Source of the DNA: Chlorops oryzae
Lineage: Eukaryota > Arthropoda > Insecta > Diptera > Chloropidae
Assembly: GCA_020466095.1 (NCBI GenBank)
Contig: CM035806.1
Span: 135,068,481-135,132,480 of the forward strand
Direction: 5' to 3'
Length of the DNA stretch: 64,000 nt
Shown here in pieces: positions 1-11,835 of the stretch. A program made the translations under genes and the position numbers. How positions within the stretch are numbered: position 1 is the first letter of the stretch; every line of letters begins with the position of its first letter. Below the pieces are notes generated by a model. That model saw only the letters and a list, made by a program, of their open reading frames with translations, did not search any database and was not told where the DNA came from.

Positions 1-117
1 TTGTTTCATAATTGAATCGTATCAAGGTCCTTGTTGCTATACAAAAAAAAAAATTATAAATAAAGAAAAAATCGGCATTAAATATTTACGAAGAAAGTAA
101 GCAAACGAGATTAACGA

Positions 118-123
118 TTTATT
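118..123 (-). terminator. Polyadenylation signal AATAAA (minus strand)
   Basis: A canonical AATAAA hexamer read on the minus strand lies about 150 bases past the stop codon of the small ORF at 273-398. AT-rich sequence produces such hexamers by chance, so it supports that ORF only through its position. Confidence 0.4.
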
Positions 124-272
124 TTCAGCGATCGAAATTAAAAGACAACGATTATGTATGTATGTATGAATGTTAAACACTTAATTCCCTCTTTTCTAAA
201 AAAGCTTTCCAAAGTCCGCAAAAAAAAAAAATAATAATAAAAGGCGGCGGCATTGATACGAACACAATCAGA

Positions 273-398
273 TCACGCCAATTCTCCATTGGTGAAATAC
301 AGCTGCACACAATCGATAATGTACTTAAAAATTAGACCGATCGTGTCGGCTACTGCATGGCCAGCGGAGGCAGCCATTTCAATGAAATTATTTTCCAT
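273..398 (-). CDS. Candidate small ORF, 41 codons, function unknown
   Basis: Reading the minus strand from an ATG at 398 to a TGA at 273 gives 41 residues. A second in-frame ATG at 377 would give 34. The N-terminus is followed by a small-residue stretch (AASAGHAVAD), then a hydrophobic helix-like segment of about 19 residues (TIGLIFKYIIDCVQLYF), then a short polar tail ending NGELA. Third codon positions are far richer in G and C than the surrounding AT-rich DNA, which is what one expects of coding sequence, and an AATAAA hexamer lies downstream. It could be a stand-alone small membrane peptide or the last exon of a gene extending rightwards on the minus strand; a possible acceptor (…ACGAAAG) sits just upstream of the ATG. 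I do not recognise the family. Confidence 0.4.
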   Translation of the reverse strand: MENNFIEMAASAGHAVADTIGLIFKYIIDCVQLYFTNGELA

Positions 399-564
399 TA
401 TTAACCGGAAGGATTGTTCTTTCGTATAAAAAAAGAAGATTGAGAAAATATTCAGTTGTTTTTATAGCATTTTCAAAAAAAAAAGTTATTTGGCGGAGCC
501 TAAAAATTTTGATGATTTTACTAGGTGTAAGATTCTTTCTAAAATTCATACATATGTATGTATG

Positions 565-1431
565 TAAGGTAAGTGTACCACGTAAGGCCCACCTAACACC
601 TTTTCGATTACAGCGTACAAAGTATTGATGATAGAAACCCAATTGTTTTTGTGTTGTTTTATTTGATAAATTTTCTATAGAAAAACAAAAAATTCTACCA
701 AAAATCATTATCGGAAAAGCTCCTAAAATGCGATTTAAAAAAACGTCATTTTGGGCCTTACGAGGAACATGTGTAACTTAAAAGGCCCACTTACTCCTTG
801 TTTGAGATAATGAACCCAAACTTGCATTCATTACTTTTGAAAGCCTTTTATGTTAATTTATATTGTAAAAGCTAGTAAAAAAAAATTAAAATATCAGACA
901 AAATTCGTTTATTTAAAAAAAAACTTAACGAATGTTACTAACCTGTTTTAGATTAAGAATTAAAGATTAAACTCTATTTAAGCAAAAAAAAGGTATAGTT
1001 GCCGTCTTTTGACCTCAGAGCAACTCAATATAAGGTTTCTTAATGACCGTTGTTGAATTTTTTACGGTGGGCCTTCATAGGCCTTCCAAGAAAAAAAAAA
1101 TTTCTATTGATTTTTTTACCATAAACATACCTCTGTATCTTCACAATACAACAAACTTTGTTATTTTAAGAAAGCAACCCACAATTTCACTATAGATCAT
1201 TATTTTTTAAGCATCGTCCACTAAAAAAATGGCTTTTTTACGCCTCTGTTATTTTCAATTGACTGTGGTCGCCGCAAATATAGTGCGATTGTCTTAATTT
1301 TTTATTTCTACGAAATAACTTGAGGACATGTTTCAACATGTGCAAGTACAGAAACATTTGATAGTTAGAAGTTGGTTAAAATGAAATTGGGTCTTACGAG
1401 GAGCCGGGCCTTACGTGGTACACTTACCTTA
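565..1431. mobile_element. TIR transposable element with perfect 26-bp ends
   Basis: The first 26 bases (565-590, beginning TAAGGTAAGTGTACC) are the exact reverse complement of the last 26 (1406-1431). Internal copies of the motif GGGCCTTACG and its complement occur near 575-590, 753-790 and 1388-1415. No transposase ORF is visible, so this is a non-autonomous element. The target duplication cannot be read because both flanks are (TATG)n. Confidence 0.75.
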
Positions 1432-2767
1432 TGTATGTATGTATGTTCCATTATGGAACTTCCATATGGTCGGAGTACGGTCTTGTCTCTAATGTAAACA
1501 AAGCAAATATTTTAGGAGTGACTAGTAAATATGAGGCTCATGAACATGACTCCAAAATATTTGAGAAATATGAGGATCAGAAAAATATGATACCAAAATT
1601 AGTCAGAAATATGTGAGAAATATGAGGCTCAGGAACATGACTCCGAAATATATAAGAACTACATACATCCATACATGTATGAAGGCTAAAAACATGGAGT
1701 CGAAAATATGTATGTATGTGAGAAAAAAGAGGAGCAGAAATATGACTCCGAAACGACTCGGAAATATGTGTAGATGATAATAATGGAGGACATTCGCAAC
1801 ATAAGTTTTTGCACTACATTACGGATTAGTTCAGACTACTTATACCAATAAGTTGCCGGTCATCCAAAATAGCGCAATGTGCATAATGGGGCGTGGTCAA
1901 ATTTTTTTTTTTTGTACACAAATTGTTATAGTTGTGCTGTGCTACGTATTCGTTTAATGATCACTGATTGAATTTGATGTTTATGGATGCTTATAGAATT
2001 GGGCGTGTTTGTATCATTACTTTGAAAGCTTAGCACCCTTAACTTTGTGTAGCGTTCTTAAAAAAAAAAAATAAAATAAATATTAATAGTAATAATAATT
2101 TTGTTGTACCAGAATCCATGCTGATGAGTACCTACTCAGTCCGAAAGCAGAGATTACGCCCAGAAATTCCCCCTCCCCCTCAAACATATTTATAATTGTA
2201 TACTCAAAGCTCTTATTATTTCGCATTGCGTCTTCCTCGCTTATTATTGTGTAGATGTAAAAATTTTGTTTCCATGGCTCCTAATTTCATTTGTGGCGCT
2301 CCACCTCTAGTTCCACCTCTTTCCCCGGAGCGCTTTTTTCCGCCACTTTGAGTTATTTGTGTCTGATTGTCAATTGAAAATTCAACCAAATACATTATTC
2401 AGCTGGGAACGAATGCTTGAGATTTCTATTATCATTACGCCCGTTCACACGTACGTCAACGGGGGATTCCTCTCCCCGCTCTTCTCTCCCCTACGAACTG
2501 CGTTTTGTTGAACGATGTTGACGGTATGTATAAACGGGCGCATTAGGTTCAGGGTTTTCCACATTTGTCATTCATTAAAAATTGTCCTTTCACTGCAAAA
2601 TACACATACACAGGACAGACACAGGCATAGATACAGACACAGCCACAGATGCAGGCAACAACAACACCAACGAGTATCGTATCTGATTGTTATGGCACCG
2701 TTATGAACCTCCTATACACATGTACAATACGTAGGTGTAAATTGATGTTATTGTGCGGGCGAAGGCG
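1432..2767. other. Gene-free spacer
   Basis: From 1500 to 1780 the motif 'gaaatatgaggctc…atgactccgaaatat' recurs irregularly, an unclassified short repeat. A CA/AGAC-rich low-complexity patch lies near 2605-2660. No coding or RNA gene was recognised. Confidence 0.5.
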
Positions 2768-3225
2768 CCCTGCAGTAATATGGACTGACCCAAGTAGAGT
2801 CTTCGTTCAGTCCTTCATGTTACCAGCACTAGTCCCCTCATCAATGCCACTTCTAATCTATTCAACAGACCTTTTTAACATGGCCCTGTCATTGCAGAGG
2901 GACTAGTCCGCAAAACGGCTGACCGTAGGTCTGTTATTTTGGGTCAATTGTCGTAATTTTGTCTCGTTTTACGATAGTCAAATAAGGAAAATAAAAAACC
3001 AATTTCTTATGTATATATATTAGGCGTCGAAGTTTGGATAGAAACGTAGCCGATGAACTTACAGACTACCTTCTAAACTCACGTTTATTCCCGAACCTGC
3101 CGGCTAGCCGAACTCGATGAGCAAGCTGATCGCAGATATAACCGGTAGGAATTTGGACCGGTACAAAGGCACGTGTCTTTTTAGGCAAATTTGATCTGCA
3201 ACCGGCTCAGTGGGTCGCTGCAGGG
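2768..3225. mobile_element. CCCTGCAGTAA-type TIR element, degraded copy
   Basis: The left end reads CCCTGCAGTAATATGGACTG and the right end is near GCTGCAGGG (3217-3225). The same sequence occurs inverted at about 36,830-37,264, including the subterminal block with GACTAGTCC and TGACC. It belongs to the CCCWGCRG family found throughout the window. The right end is the less certain one. Confidence 0.5.
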
Positions 3226-3249
3226 CGTATTCCTAACTAGTGTTGTACG

Positions 3250-4560
3250 TTTTGAGCGGAACACTCAGGCTGCAAGAAGAATATGGTGCTACACTATCTC
3301 AGTAGGAGCTCGAATAGCTATATTTGATACTATTAATATACATTAATTTTGTAGATATTGGGTAAATCCAACGCTAATACAGTACGTACTGGATAGAGTG
3401 AGCTAATTCCTCGTTGCAGGCATCCGTTCCATTATTATCTGGTTATCTTGTGAAACAATCGAATCTGACATTATTTGGTATTTTTAGTTTGCCTTATTTA
3501 GTTCAACATAAGTACGTACCGGCCAAATTAACATACCTAAAGTTGACAAAAAAAAAAAATGTGCTTTTACTAAATAGCCTCAATAGGCACCGTTTGTTTT
3601 CCACGTTCTCTTAAGGATTATTCGAGCGGCACTGTCTTGCAAATAACGGTAGGATATGACGTCAAAGCAGTATCTTTTAGTATTATAGCCTCAGGCATTC
3701 CCTATCGTTGAGCACACATCAGCGAAGAGATATGGTGGCACATCTCATCAGGAGCTCATAGCTATATCACTATACCAAATACTACGATGTGTGTGAGAAA
3801 GTATGCGAATTCAATAATAACAGTGATGCTCTGGATAGAGTGGCTAATTTTGCGAAGTGACCGAATACCGATATTATTACTGTCTAACCTTGCCGAATAA
3901 CGAATATTGGTATGATTATTGCACGTTATAGTTAAATAAGCAGCGTTGGACCCATTAACATACCGAATAGCTTGAGTCAAAAAAAGCAAAAAGCTTGCCC
4001 TTGTAATAAATTAGCCCAAAGGACGTGTTTTATATATGTTTTCGAAGATATTAGCCATTCTTACGAAGAAGTCTAGATACAAAATTAATTTTTATAAGCT
4101 ACTCATATATGCACACATCGATGGTATTTCAATTATTCCGGTTACACTTCCAAACTCGACTGTTGTGAGAAGTATCGAATTAATAATACCGACGAACTCA
4201 GTAATTGTATGTCTATCTGCGATTGTCTTTATGATAATTATTATTCTAATTTGGTATTTGAGCCAGAATTATTTTTATTTTTACACTATTGGGGCGATAC
4301 GATACTGGAAAATGACGCCGATATAGCCGAATACCGAATATGCCGAATATTCGTGGCATCACAAATAAGTATCGATTTTCGAATGAGTTTGATACGTAGT
4401 CTATCGTGAAAAATGTCGGATTTATTGATAATTATGTTATTATAGGTTAGTTCCGTGAGGAATTATTTCTTGAATTTAACGACTTTTGGAATATCCGCGG
4501 CACCCTAGCCAAATGTCAGCGATATATTATCGGGTTGAGGCTATCTTGAATGCAAACTAT
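3250..4560. repeat. Degraded repeat block, internally similar
   Basis: Two stretches (about 3280-3560 and 3720-3990) share the order 'atggtg…ctc…aggagctc…tagctata…ggatagagtg…taac ataccgaa' but differ by many small indels. A third segment (4030-4400) is rich in CGAATA/CCGAATATGCC, recalling decayed ATCCGG-rich repeats. No ORF is credible here. Confidence 0.4.
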
Positions 4561-4589
4561 TTGGGGTGAAAGATTAACATAACTCAATT

Positions 4590-5620
4590 AGGGGTGGACT
4601 CATACATATAGTTAATCCCCTTTATCTAAGACGGAGTTTAGACATGGTAGATATCAGACCTTGTATGCCCAAAATTCGTTGATAATTAATCTACAGGTAA
4701 TTTTGTATGGGTGACGCTCTTACAGAGGGAGATATGTGGGACTGTGTATCATGAGGGGGATAGAGACCGAAGTTGATTGTATGCCAATAGTGCTTATATG
4801 AGTGTCGTGTCACAATCATTGAAAAATCTCTGAAATGGGATTTCCTTTGACATATTAAGGAATGGGTTTCCGCCGGTCCTCAATTCGTTCCATTACAAAT
4901 TCTTTCTAGTATGAGAGTCCCATTAGAAATGTTTGAATGTAAGGATCCAGGCGGTTCGAAGTTTTGTGTCTATGGAGAAATATAATTTGGATTGTTAAAA
5001 TTCAATTTAAAAAAATGGAATGATATGAGTGCCTTTATTACCCTCTAGGTATGTCTGGTCATTCGTGCTTTAATTAAGTTAGAACAAAGTTTTAAGTTTG
5101 GAGATTTAAATCAAATGAAATGAATTCTTAACATGACACTACTTCCGAACGAGAATGTATCCGATATCCGCGATAAGACCATTGTTGCTCTGTCTTACAT
5201 GTCCAATAGAGTCCTTAATATCATATCAGTGATATATATGGCGATCGTTCTAAATAAAAGATTCTATATACAATAATTCAGAAATTTTTTATATGGAGAA
5301 AATTGACATTAAATGTCCATGACCATGACATTGATAATTATCACTAAATCAAGCTTCTATGTTGATTGGTAAATTTGTTTGATGTATCAGTGACTTACAA
5401 AACATTGCTAAGTCGTTACGATAATTTTTTCACAGTTGGACGAAAATCAGTGACTTCCGGGCTATACATAGGGCTAAACATCCCAATGCAATGATTTACG
5501 AGAAAAGACATTGCTGGTGTCCAAATCCCCGAGGACCCTAGCCAGAAGCCAAATTTATTCGGTATGAGCCACATTGGAAGTGCATGAACCTTTTGGGGAA
5601 TGCAAGCAGGATTAACCAAA
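4590..5620. repeat. Tandem duplication, left copy (indel-rich)
   Basis: This block aligns end to end with 5660-6790. Shared landmarks in the same order are 'cctttatctaa', 'gaaaaatctctgaaa', 'acttccgaacga', 'gtccatgaccatgac' and 'cagtgactt'. The left copy lacks single bases at many points where the right copy reads smoothly. The high density of one- and two-base gaps is more like unpolished consensus than normal divergence. Confidence 0.6.
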
Positions 5621-5659
5621 CGACCCGCAATTAGTGTTGGTGTGGTACTGCTATACTAG

Positions 5660-6649
5660 TTATAGTTGTACTCACACCTTTATCTAAAACGGATAAATGG
5701 TAGATATCACGGGGACCTGGAGCCCAAGAATCCGTTTAATTATTCTACCCGGTATTTTGGGTACGGCTCTTCGGGGAGTATCGTGGGGGCTGTGGTATCA
5801 ATGAGGCGAGGATAGCGACGGATCTCGACCCAGGTTCGCCGATTCGGTCCATGCCCGAAGTAGTGCTTGTTTGAGTGTGTGCACCGAACTGCAATGAAAA
5901 ATCTCTGAAAATGGAGATTTCCTTTGAACATATTAAGGGAGATGGGTTTCCGTTCCGGTTTCCTCCAATCGTTCCATTTTCAAATCTGCTTTCATAGTAG
6001 AAATACCATATAGCAAATGTTTAATGTAAGGTATCCGACGGCCGGATATATATCGTCGTTCGTAAGTTATTGTGTTCTATATGAAAAAAATAAAATTTTG
6101 GAAAATTGATTTTAAAATTCAATTTAAAAAAACTGAAATGATATAAGTGCGCTTTTATTGAGTCTACGGTAATGTCTTAGGTTCATTGTGCTTTAAAAAT
6201 ATCAAGCTCCGTAGAACAAAGTTTTTAAGTTGGACGTATTTAAATCAAAGTGAAATCGCAATTCGTTCTTATCACATAGAACACAATAACTTCCGAACGA
6301 CGATATGGTATCCGATATCCGGCCGGATAGAGACCGAATATCCGTTGCAACTCTAGTACTTACATGTCCCGATAGAGTCCTTAATATCCATATGCATGAT
6401 AATGTGGCTGAATGTTACCTAAAAAAAAAAGAAAAAAAAAATTAGCCTATATAGCAAGCTAATTTCACAAACTTTTTTTATATGGAGTTTGACAGTTTAC
6501 ATGTCCATGACCATGACGTTGCATAATTATCGGACTTGGAAATCGAAGACTATCTGAATGTATGATTGGTTAATTTCAATTTGACTATGATGTCATCAGT
6601 GCACTTCACACAAACATTCCTAAAGGGTCGTTCGATAATTGCTTTTCCA
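5660..6649. repeat. Tandem duplication, right copy, containing an ATCCGG-rich hAT-like relic
   Basis: This is the partner of 4590-5620. Between about 5880 and 6350 it includes sequence matching the hAT-like element at 13,186-13,653 (the 'aaaatctctgaaaatgga' block, 'ggccggat' blocks and the end motif ATCCGTTGCAACTCTA). The duplicated unit therefore carried an older transposon relic. Confidence 0.55.
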
Positions 6650-6922
6650 GCAGTTGGACAGAAACATCAGTGACTTCACCGGGACATATACATAGGTGAC
6701 ATTTTCAAACATGCCACCAATGAGGCAATGACATTAGCGAGAAAAGAGCATGTGCTGGTGCTCTCAAATCCCACGAGGACAAAGTCAACTTGGAAGTTCC
6801 TGTCAGTTCGTGTACAAATGTCATACAAAGTGTCCTACGAATTGTCATGCATACCGGCTCCAAAGTCCCCCTGACATAATCGGTTCTGTCAGGGGTGACT
6901 TTTAATCAAATTTCCTGCTGGG
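6650..6922. mobile_element. CCCAGC-type TIR element, short copy
   Basis: It starts near CCAGCAG (about 6650) and ends TTTCCTGCTGGG at 6922. The internal order 'catataggtgacatt … gtacaaatgtcatacaaagt … atgcataccggctccaaagtc' matches the elements at 14,723, 27,605 and 56,904. It has no ORF and no tRNA-like module. Confidence 0.6.
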
Positions 6923-7789
6923 TTATGCTGTGAAAGTGTGTGTGTGCGCGTGTGTGTGGATTGGTGACTTTGTGCTCTCTCCTACGCAGTTATTTTTTAT
7001 TGTTGTTGTGTTATCTTTGCATGGGCTCTCCGCTCAAGTTTGTTTTAGATTGAAAATTTGCCGGTGGTGACGGAACTGGAACTCCCGCGAATTGAGACGG
7101 AGACAGAGATAGAGACAGAGACAGAGACGATGATAATAACGAAGACAATAAACATTAAAATAATAACAACAGACGAATGAACGAAAATTTGAGCAACACA
7201 AAATAAAGCGAGAGAGAGAGACAGTGAGAGAGCGAGAGAAAGAAAAGAAGCAATATGAAAAGCCGAAAATTGAAACCCAGAGTATAACCGAGCCGAATCG
7301 AATCGAGTCGAGTCGACTCGAACCCACTCGAAACAACTCGACTCGACTTGGTTCAACTCGCCGAGACCCCAGCCATTGAGCCGCCGGCCCGGCCAAGAGA
7401 AAATTCATTAGCGAATGGAAGCGCTCATGACGAATGCAAGGCGCATGATCCGATTCGAATGGAGCGAGCACTTTCACCACACCACAACACAGAGACGGAC
7501 CTATGGTGAGAATGACGCCCTTTCTTCTCTTGTTTTTCGATAAATGTCCTTTTCGGTCTCTGCGCTCAGACGTTGTCCGCTAGTCCAGAGTAATTCATAA
7601 CGGCGGCAAATGCAGACACAAATCTTGGAACACGGCTGAAAAATTTCCAAAAAAAAAAAAATCAAAAATTTAAAAAAGCATCAAAAAATAAAAAAAGGTA
7701 ATGTGAAAAAACTTATTCTCTCCTTCTTCGGACGTCGAAGGAGGAAAGCTATCAAAGTTAGGAAGGGCAACATATTTGGTGCGGACGTG
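6923..7789. other. Spacer with promoter-like low-complexity DNA
   Basis: A purine-rich tract (GAGACAGAGA type) spans 7095-7255. It is followed by pentanucleotide-like GAATC/GAGTC runs (7290-7360) and a locally higher GC content than most of the window. Together with the exon-like block that follows, this may be promoter-proximal DNA. No core promoter motif is certain. Confidence 0.3.
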
Positions 7790-8146
7790 TAGTGTCGTGT
7801 CGTGTCGTGTCGTGTGCTGTGCAGTGCAGTGCCGAACCTTCTTCAGTGCAACCTCGGCGCCGCTTTCGTCAGTCGTTTGATAAACGTTATCAAAATTTTG
7901 AATCCACGGTTGCCGACCGCCCACCACCAATCGACCGGAACCAAACCGAATCAATCAGCCAGAAAAGTTCTTACGACGACTGTGCATTGCCGTCCGTTCA
8001 GCATACGAATTTTCGTGCCTATTGATCTCCCCTGAAGCCCCCGCGAGCGACAGCCATCGCGAAGAACAACGTTTCCTACGACACATCAACGAACGGCAGA
8101 CAACTGCAGGAAATGAGTTTGGCGAAAAATTCTTTCACATTTCCGG
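7790..8146 (+). other. Candidate 5' untranslated exon (hipk leader?)
   Basis: This block is less AT-rich and not part of any recognised repeat. It ends in a good splice donor, CCGG|GTAGGT, at 8146/8147. An ATG at 8114 opens an ORF that would continue only to a TAG about 45 bases into the 19,299 exon if the two were spliced, making a 25-codon upstream ORF. It lies about 11 kb upstream of the hipk leader exon on the same strand. Without transcript data it could equally belong to another transcript or be chance. Confidence 0.35.
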
Positions 8147-9584
8147 GTAGGTTGCAAAAAACAATGGAAAAAATAGAGAAAAAATTTTAAAAAATTAAGA
8201 AAAAAAAACAAAATTTTTCAAAAATACGAAAAGAAAATGGTAAAAAAAAATATATATATGTATATAGCAACAGACCCTAACGAACGCTGAACGCGCACCG
8301 ATCGTAGATCCAACAGTCTTGCCGAAAAGGTGTGTTCGTTCGTTCGTTCAAATCCGACGAAATGCGTCGGATGTGTCGCACGTCAAAGATGTTTCCAGTG
8401 TACATATGTACATGTATATATACACTCATATACCATCATAGTGTGCGTGCATGCGTGTGTGTTGTTCTGTCTCTGTGTAGGAAGTTTGCATGGGCGCGTG
8501 CCTTAAGTATTGTGTGGTCCGTCTTAGACGATAAAGTTGAGAGCGGTGAAAATATGGTTAGAATGCTGCCCCCGGCCCCGCATAGAATCCCTTTAAAGGC
8601 AACCACGAATATAACGATTTACCAATAACATTGTACCTTTATTAAGCCAATGAAGCCCCGTCGACAGAGAGAGAGCGAGAGCGAAAGCGAGAGGGCGGTG
8701 GTAAAAATTGTCTTTTCCACCGGACCTGAAAATTCTGGAGCTTAGCCTTAGCCTCTGACCCTTTCCTATGTGTTGTAATTTTCGTAATACTCGAAGGGGA
8801 AAACTCCCCGTGAAAAATCTCTTTGAGTTCCTGTTGACGGCAGCCAAATTTTAAGTCTAGAACACCTAGAAATAGTCTAAAAATAAACATACCTTAGTAT
8901 ATTCGGTGTGTTTCGGGACATCCGGCTTAACAACAATGTTCGTCTTTGTGTATACACAGGCTATTGTGTCAAAGAAGTCCGAACTAACGGCGAACGAACG
9001 AACGAACGAACGAACGAACGAAGACCCGTTATCAAGTATTCAGTCGAAGAAGGCGGCTGGATTGGACCTTTTTTTAATAATGGTACTTAAATTTCTAGGG
9101 ACTGTAAAAAATTATAAGTACATAATTGTATAAATACTTATGTCAAAATTTGTAAAACATTGGAAAGTGGGTGTGGCGGTAAGGGCGGCTGCGGAAAAAA
9201 TTCTCTTGGCTGGTAAAATGTTTTTAGAGCATACACATACCTGCATACATACAGTCGACTCTGGATAGGTTGAAATTATTTTTGCAGGGCCTGTTCGAAC
9301 TACCGAGGCCGTTCGCACTATCGTGGCTCGATTTATGTATGTTTATTTTGTTATATTAGATACCTATGTATGTATGCACACAAATTTACATGTAAGGAAA
9401 AAAAAAAGCCGCAAACATCAGATAACATGCAGTAAAGGTTTAAATTTGGGGAAAAAAAAGTTCAAAAAGACACGTTCGTTTTTCACTTTCTCCCAATGAG
9501 TTTGGGACAGTGTTCTCGTGGAGAATATGGAGGTGTTCACAACATCCACAGTCGACTCTATACGCTCGGAATATATCAAACTAA
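8147..9584. other. Gene-free spacer
   Basis: It contains an (AACG)n run near 8990-9022, several TATG runs, and a fragment near 9240-9320 (GTCGACTCT…) that recurs at 26,200-26,250. No gene was recognised. Confidence 0.5.
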
Positions 9585-9722
9585 GGCCGCAATTATAGTG
9601 GAAGCAAAGCTGAAGGTGAAGCGTAAGCTGTCATGTGTTTGTTGTTTTTTTTTTTTCGCAACAACAAACACATGACAGCTAACGCTTCAGCTTCAGCTTT
9701 GCTTCCACTATAATTGAGGCCA
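9585..9722. mobile_element. Foldback MITE / hairpin
   Basis: Two arms of about 60 bases (GGCCGCAATTATAGTGG… and …CCACTATAATTGAGGCC) are near-perfect reverse complements around a T-rich loop. The arms contain CAACAAACACATGACAGCT. A transcript would fold into a long hairpin. Confidence 0.75.
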
Positions 9723-9840
9723 AAGTCCGAAAAATACCTTGAATTCGATTTTGAAATCTTCTAAAAACAAGCAAAAAATTTTGTACCTTAAAAATTCCGA
9801 ACACCACCCCAAAAAGTAACCACCAAAGACCACAGACTTA

Positions 9841-10271
9841 CAGTGTTCGGACTACGGAAATCGCATTTCGTAGTAGAAGACCGAAAAAATCGGAGTAGAA
9901 ATGAATTTTTGGGTAGTAAATTGGAATTTCTCATTTTCGCACAAAAGAAAAAAAAAATAGGTCAACAATTTATTTGAAGCAAACATTTATAACTTACATT
10001 AACATATTATTTATATTTTTTTATCTCCGTCAGTCAAGATTTAGATACATAGACATCTGTATGGAAAACAACACTTTGTTTGCGAACGAGGGAACACAAA
10101 AAACTCGTTCTCATTACGTCTAAATCGTGACATAGACAAAATTATTTTGAGTTTTGTGATGTTAAAAAATCGGAGTAGATTTCAGGTATAGGGTAGTGGC
10201 CGAGTAGATTTCAAAAATTTAAAAAAAAAACGGAGTAGATCTACTGCGATCGGAGTATAGTCCGAACCCTG
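9841..10271. mobile_element. hAT-like MITE with exact 8-bp target duplication
   Basis: The ends are CAGTGTTCGGACTA on the left and (inverted) CAGGGTTCGGACTA on the right. CAGACTTA is duplicated immediately outside (9833-9840 and 10,272-10,279). An 8-bp duplication and CA(G)nG-type ends are the hAT signature. The interior repeats 'cggagtaga' several times and has no transposase. A solitary matching end occurs near 37,660-37,676. Confidence 0.85.
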
Positions 10272-10388
10272 CAGACTTACCTTAATTTATGGGAGATTTC
10301 CTTATCTGGCAACAGTAATATGTATTGCCATTTGAGGGGTGTAAGTTCTTCATCTTGACAACCCCCTTAAAAGATTATACCCCACTTA

Positions 10389-11833
10389 ACAGGTTGGCTG
10401 ATAAGTCCCCGGTCTAACAAAGAAAAACACATTTTTTTGTCAAAATTCGTTTTTATTATTCAACATAGTTCCCTTCAAGAGCGATACAACGATTATAACG
10501 ACCTTCCAATTTTTTGATACCATTTTGGTAGTACTCCTTCGGTTTTGCCTCAAAATAGGCCTCAGTTTCGGCGATCACCTCTTTATTGCAGCCAAATTTT
10601 TTTCCTGCGAGCATCCTTTTGAGATCTGAGAACAAGAAAAAGTCGCTGGGGGCCAGATCTGGAGAATACGGTGGGTGGGGAAGCAATTCGAAGCCTAATT
10701 CATGAATTTTTGCCATCGTTCTCAATAACTTGTGGCACGGTGCGTTGTCTTGGTGGAACAACACTTTTTTCTTCTTCGTATTGGGCCCTTTTTCCCGCGA
10801 TTTCGACCTTCAAACGCTCCAATAACGACATATAATAGTCACTGTTGATGGTTTTTCCCTTCTCAAGATAATCGATAAAAATTATTCCATGCCCATCCCA
10901 AAAAACAGAGGCCATTACTTTGCCAGCGGACTTTTGAGTCTTTCCACGCTTCGGAGACGGTTCACCGATCGCTGTCCACTCAGCCGACTGTCGATTGCAC
11001 TCAGGAGTGTAGTGATAGAGCCATGTTTCATCCATTGTCACATATCGACGCAAAAACTCGGGTGTATTGCGAGTTAACAGCTGCAAACACCGCTCAGAAT
11101 CATCAACACGTTGTTGTTTTTGGTCAAATGTGAGCTCGCGCGGCACCCATTTTGCACAGAGCTTTTTCATATCCAAATATTGATGAATGATATGACCAAC
11201 ACGTTCCTTTGATATCTTTAAGGCCTCTGATATCTCGATAAACTTCATTTTACGGTCATTCAAAATCATTTTGTGAATTTTTTTGATGTTTTCTTCGGTA
11301 ACCACCTCTTTCGGGCGTCCACTGCGTTCACCGTCCTCCGTGCTCATTTCACCACGCTTGAATTTTGCATACCAATCAATTATTGTTGATTTTCCTGGGG
11401 CAGAGTCCGGAAACTCATTATCAAGCCAAGTTTTTGCTTCTACTGTATTTTTTCCCTTCAGAAAACAGTTAGGGTATTCCATTTAAAGTGAAAAGATTGA
11501 AAAATCGGAAAAGTGTAAAATTTTTCATACAAAATTTCGTTCATTAATTTCTAAGCCTTCTTGATTTACGATTTTTCGAAGTTTTCGAGGCAAATACATG
11601 TTTAAGGGAAGACCCCTAGTATTTTATCAAAACACGAAATTCCTTTTTTTCCATTTTTTTCACAATAACAAAAGTTGCTTCACAAAAGACGCTCTATCTC
11701 ACAAACTAATTGACTTACAGACGTCAAATTTTGACACGAATCATTTGAAGGTTGCCACTATATAAAAATAATATGCATTTAATACTAGCGACGCGATCTA
11801 TGTGTCAGACCGGGGACTTATCAGCCAACCTGT
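10389..11833 (-). mobile_element. mariner element, irritans group (Himar1-like)
   Basis: The inverted terminal repeats read ACAGGTTGGCTGATAAGTCC…GGTCT at 10,389 and its complement ending at 11,833. TA flanks both sides (10,387-10,388 and 11,834-11,835), the standard mariner duplication. The ends and transposase are very close to Himar1 of the horn fly as I know it. The stretch between the transposase start and the right TIR is about 350 bases and seems longer than usual. Confidence 0.95.
10456..11482 (-). pseudogene. mariner transposase, frameshifted
   Basis: This would encode the DD34D transposase that cuts and pastes the element. From the ATG at 11,482 the protein has the N-terminal helix-turn-helix DNA-binding region, the linker motif WVPRELT, and the first catalytic Asp in MDETW. 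The frame then breaks between about 10,776 and 10,797, where one extra base sits in an A/G-rich run. The next frame restores HQDNAPCH (second Asp) and YSPDLAPSDFFLF (third Asp), down to the stop at 10,456. All catalytic residues survive, but no single ORF spans them. The first residues (MEYPNCFLKG) also look shortened by about nine codons compared with the family. It is very probably inactive, though young. Confidence 0.93.
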
Positions 11834-11835
11834 TA

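Noticed and set aside
7034..7480. 148-codon minus-strand ORF
   Set aside because: Its sequence is dominated by the GAGACAGA and GAATC/GAGTC low-complexity runs.
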